From Actinobacteria bacterium UBA7422 (GTDB taxonomy: Bacteria; Actinomycetota; Actinomycetes; S36-B12), in the NCBI GenBank assembly GCA_002469525.1, contig DKME01000083.1, forward strand, positions 2,057 through 8,612: a DNA stretch of 6,556 nt, read 5' to 3'. Shown one piece after another: positions 1 through 5,551 of the stretch (position 1 is the stretch's first letter; each line of letters begins with the position of its first letter). Both the position numbers and the translations under genes were made by a program. Below the pieces are notes generated by a model. The model was not told the DNA's origin, did no database searches, and saw only the letters and a program-made list of their open reading frames with translations.

Positions 1-1250
1 TTTGATTGGGCCAGCATCGCGTGATTCGTTGGATCGACCATTTCCGGTGCGCCAAGAATCCATGAACCCTTATGCAAGAACGTTGCACTTGACCACTTGC
101 GGGCACTTGAAAAGGGAATGGCACCGGTCAACTGCCATTGAGGGTCTGGAAAGCGGGATTCAATTGCGCTGAGCGTCGGATTCGCATTTGGTTGTGAGGA
201 GGCCACGGCACCCAGTGCCGCCTCGATCTCGGACATTTCGACGGATCCGAGTGGTATTGCTTCTTGGACTTGCATACCCGGTTCGGTGAGCGTCCCTGTC
301 TTGTCCGCACACACGGTGTCGACCCGCGCCAGTACTTCAACCGCTGGTAGATCCTGAACGAGGACGCGTTTACGAGCAAGCTCGATTACCGACACGGCCA
401 TCGCGATAGACGTTAATAGGACAAGTCCTTCAGGGACCATGGTGACGACGCCGGCGATTGTTCCCCTGATCGATTCGTCTAGTGGCAACTTTGCCCGCAG
501 CAACTGCGACAGCAGGAGTGCGATCCCAACTGGAAGGAGAAAATAGGAGACGTATTTGATGAACCTATTGATGGCGTCTCGTAATTCTGAGTTGGTCGTT
601 TGAAACTGTTTTGCCGCCTCGGTCAAGCCAGCGGCAAATGAGTCACGTCCAATTTTAGTGGCTCGCATATATCCGGATCCCGCAACGACAAATGACCCAC
701 TCATTGCAGGATCTTCGACGTGCTTGTCCACTGGATCGGCCTCGCCCGTGAGAAGGCTTTCATCAACTTCCAAACCCCGGGATCTTTCGATGACACCGTC
801 AACTACGAGCTGATCCCCTGTCGAAAGCACGATCAGGTCGCCAAGGACTATCTCACTTGCAGGAATTTCAACTTCCTGGCCGTCGCGGCGAACGATCGGC
901 TTTGATTCACCGATTACCGCGAGTTTTTCCAAAGTCCGAGCGGCTCGGTATTCCTGGATAGTTCCAATCAAGGCATTAGCAATAATGACGAGACCGAAAA
1001 GGGAGTCTTGCCACGGCGCCACAATCAGCATCACGATCCACATTGAGCCGATCAGGAAATTGAACCAGGTCAGGGTGTTCTCTTTAATAATGCTTGAAAG
1101 ACTCCGAGATTTGGCATCGGGTGCGTTATTCACTTCACCGGCAGAAATCCTTTGTTCGACCTCGACACGTGTGAGCCCCGTTAGTTCATCAAGGTCAGCC
1201 GAATTAGCTGAATCAGTCGAATCAGAGCTGCCTTGGTGCGAAACGCTCAT
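1..1250 (-). CDS. CtpE-like cation-transporting P-type ATPase, N-terminal part (cut by window edge)
   Basis: Integral membrane ATP-driven cation pump; 416 complete codons are visible and the C-terminus lies outside the window. I translated it from the reverse strand and the frame is open throughout. A Ser/Asp-rich cytoplasmic N-terminus (about 1-50) precedes a first membrane pair (about 62-98), the actuator domain with the TGE motif (168-170), and a second membrane pair (about 233-251 and 265-290) carrying a PEGL motif (273-276). The phosphorylation motif DKTGTLT has its acceptor Asp at 316. The nucleotide-binding domain begins afterwards, with PFSSARKWS and GAPE just before the edge. The PEGL helix, the CADKTGTLTEPG context and FSSARKWS match the mycobacterial CtpE group as I remember it. 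CtpE has been linked to calcium uptake, so Ca2+ is a plausible substrate, but this is inference. The start at 1250 is chosen because a -10-like hexamer lies exactly six bases upstream and there is no Shine-Dalgarno, suggesting a leaderless mRNA. A complete family member is about 800 residues. Confidence 0.93.
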   Translation of the reverse strand, partial: MSVSHQGSSDSTDSANSADLDELTGLTRVEVEQRISAGEVNNAPDAKSRSLSSIIKENTLTWFNFLIGSMWIVMLIVAPWQDSLFGLVIIANALIGTIQEYRAARTLEKLAVIGESKPIVRRDGQEVEIPASEIVLGDLIVLSTGDQLVVDGVIERSRGLEVDESLLTGEADPVDKHVEDPAMSGSFVVAGSGYMRATKIGRDSFAAGLTEAAKQFQTTNSELRDAINRFIKYVSYFLLPVGIALLLSQLLRAKLPLDESIRGTIAGVVTMVPEGLVLLTSIAMAVSVIELARKRVLVQDLPAVEVLARVDTVCADKTGTLTEPGMQVQEAIPLGSVEMSEIEAALGAVASSQPNANPTLSAIESRFPDPQWQLTGAIPFSSARKWSSATFLHKGSWILGAPEMVDPTNHAMLAQS

Positions 1251-1256
1251 GGCGCC

Positions 1257-1262
1257 ACGTTA
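1257..1262 (-). promoter_or_regulatory. Candidate -10 element of a leaderless promoter for the P-type ATPase
   Basis: Reading the minus strand, TAACGT is followed by six bases (GGCGCC) and then the ATG at 1250. It fits the actinobacterial TANNNT -10 consensus. With the final T at -7, the A of the start codon is +1, so the message would begin at the start codon. No Shine-Dalgarno sequence precedes this ATG, which agrees. No convincing -35 box is seen 16-18 bases further upstream. The transcription start is inferred, not observed. Confidence 0.5.
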
Positions 1263-1325
1263 CCCGAACGAGAGATTTTCTCAGCACTGAACGGTGCCAG
1301 TCGTGCCTGTCGCGGTTTGTTGACC

Positions 1326-1331
1326 TAGGCT
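1326..1331 (+). promoter_or_regulatory. Candidate -10 element of a leaderless promoter for the Cys-rich protein gene and radA
   Basis: TAGGCT matches TANNNT and is followed by six bases (GGCGCG) and then the ATG at 1338, again placing the start codon at +1. No Shine-Dalgarno lies before this ATG. A -35 box is not recognisable at the usual distance. It would drive the Cys-rich protein gene and, 15 bp beyond that gene, radA. The geometry and even the first five spacer bases equal those of the divergent promoter on the opposite strand. Confidence 0.5.
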
Positions 1332-1337
1332 GGCGCG

Positions 1338-2129
1338 ATGCCGGAAGTCCCCCTTGATTTTCCTCGTGCCTGGGTTGAGTTTGTGGACCCCGCGGACGAC
1401 GACCAGTTGATCAGGTGCGACCTGACTTGGCTGATGTCCAAATACAACTGCATATTCGGTCGGGGCTGTAAAGGAATCGATACGGACCGGCCAGATGCCG
1501 GCTGTTGCGCGCACGGCGCTCATTTTTCCGAGAAAAAAGATGAAAAACGAGTCCGCAAGTGGGTTAACAAACTTACCCCAGAACTCTGGGAGAATTTTGA
1601 AACAGGAAACGGCAAAAAGGGCTGGACCGAGAAAGAAGATGGCGCTGACAAAACTCGGGTGGTTGGCGGAGCCTGCATTTTTCACAATTCAGAAGATTTT
1701 TCTGGAGGTTACGGCTGTGCATTGCATCACCTTGCCGAACAAGAGGGTGTCTCTTTTATCGAGACTAAACCTGATGTGTGCTGGCAACTACCACTTCGTC
1801 GCTCCTACGACAACGTGACGTACGAGGACGGCCGAGAACGCTCGGTCGTGGTACTGGGTGAATACGATCGCCGCGGTTGGGGAGCAGGTGGCGCTGATTT
1901 CGAGTGGTACTGCACCGGCAACACTGAAGCCCACACTGCCAGTGAACCCGTCTACCTAAATTCAAAGGACGAAATTGTGGCTTTGATCGGTGCACCGGCT
2001 TACGCGGAGCTTGCGAAATTGTGCCGCGACCGAGAGGAAGTCCTCGCAGCATTTAATCAGCGAGGCCGAAAGTCAGACCCCACTGCCAGAATTGGGCTTT
2101 CCATTCATCCCGCTGACCCGCAGGACTAG
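1338..2129 (+). CDS. Conserved Cys-rich protein, putative metal or Fe-S binding, upstream of radA
   Basis: Complete 263-aa soluble protein with no signal peptide or membrane segment; function unknown. It has ten cysteines: 27, 38, 44, 56, 57, 113, 127, 148, 192 and 229. The first cluster (C27, C38, C44, then the pair C56-C57 followed by H59 and H62), with C113, C127 and PDVCWQLP around C148, resembles the layout of the YkgJ / DUF3109 (CxxxCC-type) proteins suspected of binding zinc or Fe-S; this is a resemblance by eye, not a search result. A highly patterned stretch, GEYDRRGWGAGGADFEWYC (174-192), is probably another conserved core motif. I recall similar proteins in many actinobacteria without an assigned role. 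The ATG at 1338 follows a leaderless-type -10 element. radA begins 15 bp after the stop in the same direction, so the two are probably co-transcribed. An A-rich, Lys/Glu-rich stretch (residues about 65-105) may be a flexible insert. Confidence 0.85.
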   Translation: MPEVPLDFPRAWVEFVDPADDDQLIRCDLTWLMSKYNCIFGRGCKGIDTDRPDAGCCAHGAHFSEKKDEKRVRKWVNKLTPELWENFETGNGKKGWTEKEDGADKTRVVGGACIFHNSEDFSGGYGCALHHLAEQEGVSFIETKPDVCWQLPLRRSYDNVTYEDGRERSVVVLGEYDRRGWGAGGADFEWYCTGNTEAHTASEPVYLNSKDEIVALIGAPAYAELAKLCRDREEVLAAFNQRGRKSDPTARIGLSIHPADPQD

Positions 2130-2134
2130 AACAC

Positions 2135-2138
2135 AGGA
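2135..2138 (+). promoter_or_regulatory. Ribosome binding site of radA
   Basis: AGGA six bases before the ATG at 2145, within the 15-bp gap after the upstream stop codon. It is short but well placed, supports this start, and fits translation from a bicistronic message. Confidence 0.55.
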
Positions 2139-2144
2139 CTCCAT

Positions 2145-3536
2145 ATGGCAAAAAGCGCAACTAAATCCCCCCAATTTCGATGCACGGAATGCGGCTGGAC
2201 AACCGGTAAGTGGGCTGGGCGTTGCGGGGAATGCCAGTCCTGGGGGTGCGTTGAAGAAGTGGGCGTTGTCACCGCAACCACAAAAGCACGCGCGACCACG
2301 ACTCCCGCACTTGCCATCAGTTCAATTGACATTACTTCTGCCGCTTCTGCGAGCACGGGAATCAGCGAATTCGACCGAGCCCTGGGTGGTGGATTTGTCC
2401 CTGGCGCAGTCTTACTTCTGGCAGGTGAACCCGGAGTTGGAAAGTCAACACTGTTGCTAGCGGTAGCAGCTCAATGGGCGAAACTTGGCCACAAAGTGCT
2501 TTACCTCACCGGTGAGGAGTCGGCAGCCCAAGTTCGTATCCGGGCCGAACGCATTAGTGCGCTGAGTGACTCACTTTTCCTCGCTGCCGAAACCGACCTT
2601 GGTGTGGCCCTGGGCCACATCGAAGAAACAAACCCTTCACTGCTCATCGTTGACTCCGTTCAAACCATCTCAAGTTCTGACGTCGAAGGTGTCGGTGGTG
2701 GGGTCACCCAGGTCAAGGAAGTGGCCGCCACGTTGATTCGTGCTGCCAAGTCCCGGAACATGACCACCGTTCTGGTCGGCCATGTCACAAAGGACGGCAG
2801 TGTTGCCGGTCCCCGAGCACTTGAACACCTCGTTGACGTAGTGCTGTCATTTGAAGGTGACCGACACGGTCCATTGCGGCTCGTTAGAGCTATCAAGAAC
2901 CGTTACGGGCCAGCGGACGAAATCGGTTGCTTCGAGCTCACCGAAGACGGGATCCACGGCCTCCCAGACCCCAGCGGGCTTTTCCTAGGGGACCGCACCC
3001 ACCCGGTTCCCGGCACCTGTGTCACTATCACCGTGGAAGGGAAACGGCCCCTCGTCGCTGAAGTTCAAGCATTGATCGCACCTTCGAGTTCCCCACAACC
3101 CCGTCGGGTCACTAGCGGTCTTGACTCGTCTCGAACCGCCATGATGCTGGGGATTCTGGAACGACGAGCCGGACTCAAACTTTCCACAGCTGACTGTTTT
3201 GTCGCAACGGTCGGAGGCATGCGGCTACTTGAACCTGCAACAGATCTAGCCACAGCACTGGCAATTGTGAGCAGCGTCAAAGATATTTCGCTTCCCAGCG
3301 GCCTGGTTGCCATTGGCGAACTTGGCCTCGCTGGAGATATTCGGCGGGTGAGCGGCCTGGAGAAGAGACTGGCCGAAGCGGCTCGGCTCGGCTTCACCGA
3401 TGCGATCATCCCAGCGGGATCTGGAATCAAAACTCAAGGAATAATCACACATGAGGTTGCGAACGTGGGTGCAGCAGTGACCGTGATGTCCAAGCTCACG
3501 GCCCATTCACGCCAAGAGGGAACGCCTGACTTTTAG
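2145..3536 (+). CDS. radA: DNA repair protein RadA (branch-migration ATPase)
   Basis: Complete 463-aa cytoplasmic protein, the usual family length. RadA (Sms) is a RecA-like, DnaB-like motor that processes recombination intermediates and drives branch migration with RecA. Visible in order: an N-terminal C4 zinc finger (C13, C16, C27, C30, in the context CGWTTGKWAGRCGECQ); Walker A GEPGVGKST (94-102); Walker B LLIVDS (166-171); the RadA-specific KNRxG motif as KNRYG (251-255) rather than the common KNRFG; then a Lon-protease-like C-terminal domain from about residue 290, including GELGLAGDIRRVSG near 390-403. An extra Cys at 35 sits just after the zinc finger. The ATG at 2145 is supported by AGGA six bases upstream. 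It follows the Cys-rich protein gene by 15 bp. Its TAG stop interlocks with the TAA of the convergent gene at 3533, leaving no room for a terminator or for disA, which follows radA in many actinobacteria. Confidence 0.98.
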   Translation: MAKSATKSPQFRCTECGWTTGKWAGRCGECQSWGCVEEVGVVTATTKARATTTPALAISSIDITSAASASTGISEFDRALGGGFVPGAVLLLAGEPGVGKSTLLLAVAAQWAKLGHKVLYLTGEESAAQVRIRAERISALSDSLFLAAETDLGVALGHIEETNPSLLIVDSVQTISSSDVEGVGGGVTQVKEVAATLIRAAKSRNMTTVLVGHVTKDGSVAGPRALEHLVDVVLSFEGDRHGPLRLVRAIKNRYGPADEIGCFELTEDGIHGLPDPSGLFLGDRTHPVPGTCVTITVEGKRPLVAEVQALIAPSSSPQPRRVTSGLDSSRTAMMLGILERRAGLKLSTADCFVATVGGMRLLEPATDLATALAIVSSVKDISLPSGLVAIGELGLAGDIRRVSGLEKRLAEAARLGFTDAIIPAGSGIKTQGIITHEVANVGAAVTVMSKLTAHSRQEGTPDF

Positions 3537-4141
3537 TTCTTCTTGGTTAAAGCAAACGGAGTTGCTTCACTGAAGACATCGAGGTTTCGCCCAATTACTT
3601 CGTAGCGGCCCACTTTTGCGGCCTTATTCACTTCAGGGCAACCCGGTTCACTGAGTTGACCACTCCAACTGATTGTGGACGCAACCCTATCTCCTGGCTC
3701 CAAGGTCACGATTTTAGTTTTCTTATTCGATGAACAATCATCGCTGGACCACACGTGGTAGCCACCGGATTTAACTTCGAGTTCGTTGGCCTTTGGTCCG
3801 ACATCACGGAGACAAGCGACGCTGCCAGTGTTTTCGATCGACAGCGACAAAACGGGCTCTTTACCTACCTTGTAGGTGGATGAGTCCGTGGTCGCCTCAA
3901 CAAAAATTGCAGAATCAACACAGGCAATGGGCTCGGTCGATACGGGGGTCAACACCGTGGTCGGGTCAACGCTGGGAGCCTGCGACACCGCGGGTTCCAC
4001 AACTGCAGGTCCTTCTGACCCCCCACCGGCAACGGCCCGAATTATCCCGATCAGCCCAAAAAGCACAATCAACACGATAACCAAAAACGCCGCACGACGA
4101 ACCCAATACACACTTGATGCCTCAGGTCCTATCGGTTGCAT
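3533..4141 (-). CDS. Membrane-anchored exported-domain protein of unknown function (202 aa)
   Basis: The open frame extends up to 4306, but the ATG at 4141 is preferred: GGAG lies eight bases upstream, and a start further up would run antisense into mutY. The 202-aa product has a short N-terminus, two arginines, one hydrophobic helix (about 17-38), a Pro/Thr/Val-rich linker (about 42-72), and a globular beta-rich domain with four cysteines (74, 110, 136, 168), suitable for two disulfides outside the membrane. The domain pattern (IENTGSVAC, then VTLEPGDRVASTISW, then PGC) recalls exported DUF4232-type Ig-like actinobacterial domains; that assignment is tentative. There is no lipobox, so it is probably anchored by the uncleaved helix. 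Its position between radA and mutY and its orientation match M. tuberculosis Rv3587c, also a membrane protein; homology was not tested. The stop codon overlaps that of convergent radA by four bases. Confidence 0.85.
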   Translation of the reverse strand: MQPIGPEASSVYWVRRAAFLVIVLIVLFGLIGIIRAVAGGGSEGPAVVEPAVSQAPSVDPTTVLTPVSTEPIACVDSAIFVEATTDSSTYKVGKEPVLSLSIENTGSVACLRDVGPKANELEVKSGGYHVWSSDDCSSNKKTKIVTLEPGDRVASTISWSGQLSEPGCPEVNKAAKVGRYEVIGRNLDVFSEATPFALTKKN

Positions 4142-4149
4142 GGTCACTA

Positions 4150-4153
4150 CTCC
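4150..4153 (-). promoter_or_regulatory. Ribosome binding site deciding the start of the 202-aa membrane protein
   Basis: GGAG on the minus strand, eight bases before the ATG at 4141. It decides the start against the longer open frame reaching 4306 and against the GTG at 4147. Confidence 0.6.
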
Positions 4154-4181
4154 ACAGTAATACCGACCAACCGACGCATGA

Positions 4182-4187
4182 CACGAT
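4182..4187 (+). promoter_or_regulatory. Weak candidate -10 element of mutY
   Basis: CACGAT ends six bases before the GTG start. It keeps only the second-position A and sixth-position T of TANNNT, but has the same spacing as the two stronger leaderless-type promoters in this window. It is listed because mutY has no visible Shine-Dalgarno. Confidence 0.2.
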
Positions 4188-4193
4188 CCCCTC

Positions 4194-5066
4194 GTGAGCG
4201 CACTGCAACCCAACCAGGAAGCAATTACGGCTTGGTTTAGGACACAGGCCCGTGATCTTCCCTGGCGTAACACGAGCCCGTGGGGTGTAATGGTCAGCGA
4301 GTTCATGTTGCAGCAGACACCTGTCAGACGGGTATTGCCCCGATGGGAGGCGTGGCTTGAGCGTTGGCCACAACCAGCGGATCTGGCTCAGAGTTCACTG
4401 GCCGAAGCAATTCGGGCTTGGGAAAATTTGGGTTACCCACGCAGGGCTAAACGTCTTCATGAGAGTGCGACGATTATTACCCAGACTTTTAACGGACAAG
4501 TTCCCAACTCTTTTGCAGAATTGAGAACTCTCCCGGGTGTTGGCGAGTACACGGCAAATGCCATTTTGGCATTCGCCTTCGGTCAGCGATCAATGGTTAT
4601 GGACGTGAATATTCGCAGACTTCTCGCTCGCGCCTGGCTGGGTCAATCACATCAATCCCCTGCCATTTCCTCCATTGAACGCGCCCTCGCAATTGAACTA
4701 CTTCCACTCGGTGATCAGGATGCAGCAAGCTGGGCGGCAGCCTCGATGGAACTCGGGGCACTGGTCTGCACGGCACGCGAACCATTGTGTTCAAAGTGCC
4801 CGATTGTCAATGATTGCAATTGGTTTTCACAAGGCCAACCAATTTCTGAGATACCAAGAAAGAGCCAGAAGCGCTATGAAGGCAGTATCCGCCAAGAGCG
4901 CGGCAGGATTCTCAAACTACTCCGAAATGCAGAACATCCGGTGAAAATATTCGATCTCGCAGAACTAGCGCCGGATCACAATCAGTTTGAGACGGCACTG
5001 ACTCAATTACTGCGTGAAGGTATGGTCCACGAAAATAACATTGGCTACTCACTACCGAATTCGTAA
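4194..5066 (+). CDS. mutY: Adenine DNA glycosylase MutY (A/G-specific)
   Basis: Complete 290-aa protein with a GTG start. MutY removes adenine mispaired with 8-oxoguanine in base-excision repair. Visible: LPWR (22-25); SEFMLQQTPV (35-44) with the catalytic Glu at 36; helix-hairpin-helix LPGVGEYTA (113-121); catalytic Asp at 137 in MDVNIRR; and a [4Fe-4S] cluster motif C192-X6-C199-X2-C202-X5-C208. Beyond the cluster there is no recognisable MutT/NUDIX-like 8-oxoG-recognition domain; instead about 65 residues (from about 225) look like a small winged-helix module ending in YSLPNS. This shorter form, compared with about 350 aa in E. coli, is what I recall for actinobacteria. The GTG at 4194 is the only start that keeps the normal N-terminus: the ATG at 4178 is out of frame. 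No Shine-Dalgarno precedes it; CACGAT six bases upstream is a poor -10, so leaderless initiation is possible. The 3' end overlaps the convergent gene by 15 bp. Confidence 0.97.
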   Translation: MSALQPNQEAITAWFRTQARDLPWRNTSPWGVMVSEFMLQQTPVRRVLPRWEAWLERWPQPADLAQSSLAEAIRAWENLGYPRRAKRLHESATIITQTFNGQVPNSFAELRTLPGVGEYTANAILAFAFGQRSMVMDVNIRRLLARAWLGQSHQSPAISSIERALAIELLPLGDQDAASWAAASMELGALVCTAREPLCSKCPIVNDCNWFSQGQPISEIPRKSQKRYEGSIRQERGRILKLLRNAEHPVKIFDLAELAPDHNQFETALTQLLREGMVHENNIGYSLPNS

Positions 5067-5513
5067 AAGCTGCTCGCCATCAATTGACCGGATAATTGGC
5101 CTGTCATCGAGTGCTTCTTTCAGAACAACGTCAACCCAAATGGAATCCGAGTTCGCGCCCTGCTGGCAGCTACTGTTCCGTGGGCCGGTCACGCTCACGG
5201 CAACAACTACTTCACTGGCAGACTCAAGCGTGGTCACAGCGACGCTCTGATCTGGGCAAATTCCTGATTGCGGGGATGTCACACTAACTTGAAACACGTC
5301 AGGGTCAACGGTTGGGCGAAACCCTGATGGTTGAAGTTCTTCGCTGACTTGCCCAAGGGATGAAAGTGGTCCACCGCCAGCGGTAAATCCCCATACCCCG
5401 ACCAACACACCCGCTCCAAGAATGACCGCAATAAGAAAACCGGCCCAGCGCGGAAAGCCGCGCTTGGGCCGGTCGAATTCGTTGAGGCCAGGGATTATTG
5501 GTCCGCCGCTCAC
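5052..5513 (-). CDS. Small single-pass membrane protein of unknown function (153 aa), downstream of clpC
   Basis: Complete 153-aa protein starting with GTG at 5513, supported by GGGGAG six bases upstream. It has a short cytoplasmic N-terminus with Lys/Arg (residues 15-22), one hydrophobic helix (about 23-43), a Gly/Ser linker, and a beta-rich domain with two cysteines (86 and 116), possibly one disulfide outside the membrane. The charge distribution and absence of a lipobox suggest an anchored protein with an exterior C-terminal domain. I do not recognise a family. Its start lies 38 bp after the clpC stop on the same strand, so clpC read-through is a likely source of expression, and a hairpin covers its ribosome binding site. 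Its last codons overlap the mutY 3' end by 15 bp in opposite orientation. It is built like the 202-aa protein at 3533-4141, but no clear similarity of the outer domains was seen by eye. Confidence 0.82.
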   Translation of the reverse strand: MSGGPIIPGLNEFDRPKRGFPRWAGFLIAVILGAGVLVGVWGFTAGGGPLSSLGQVSEELQPSGFRPTVDPDVFQVSVTSPQSGICPDQSVAVTTLESASEVVVAVSVTGPRNSSCQQGANSDSIWVDVVLKEALDDRPIIRSIDGEQLLRIR

Positions 5514-5519
5514 GACGAA

Positions 5520-5540
5520 CTCCCCATTGCCATAGGGGAA
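5520..5540 (-). promoter_or_regulatory. Shine-Dalgarno of the 153-aa gene within a potential hairpin
   Basis: On the minus strand TTCCCC (5540-5535) can pair with GGGGAG (5525-5520) across a nine-base loop: five Watson-Crick pairs plus one G-U. GGGGAG is the ribosome binding site for the GTG at 5513, so the fold would hide it. The clpC stop codon lies 12 bases before the 5' arm, close enough for a terminating ribosome to open it. There is no U-tract after the hairpin, so it does not read as an intrinsic terminator. Confidence 0.45.
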
Positions 5541-5551
5541 GGGTAACCCGA

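Noticed and set aside
1201..1240. Repeated GAATYAG-like units as a DNA repeat
   Set aside because: They lie in the Ser/Asp-rich N-terminus of the P-type ATPase, are imperfect and few, and are explained by low-complexity coding sequence.
1281..1685. Minus-strand 134-aa open frame opposite the Cys-rich protein gene
   Set aside because: Antisense shadow: no ribosome binding site and no recognisable domain, while the plus-strand frame has patterned Cys and Trp motifs over its full length.
1495..1818. Plus-strand 107-aa open frame inside the Cys-rich protein gene
   Set aside because: Out-of-frame shadow caused by the locally A-rich stretch; a possible frameshift was considered, but the 263-aa frame is continuous and coherent.
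1990..2460. Plus-strand 156-aa open frame spanning the gap before radA
   Set aside because: It covers the radA start and zinc finger in a different frame; composition is low-complexity and no motif is seen.
3065..3430. Minus-strand 121-aa open frame inside radA
   Set aside because: Antisense shadow of the conserved Lon-like domain; Ser/Arg-rich with no plausible start signals.
4142..4306. Upstream extension of the 202-aa membrane protein to a Met at 4306
   Set aside because: It would overlap mutY by more than 100 bp and push the transmembrane helix to an internal position; the ATG at 4141 has a good Shine-Dalgarno.
5540..5550. GGGTAACCC short palindrome after clpC as a terminator or operator
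   Set aside because: Only four paired bases around a single centre base, with no U-tract; too small to support either call.
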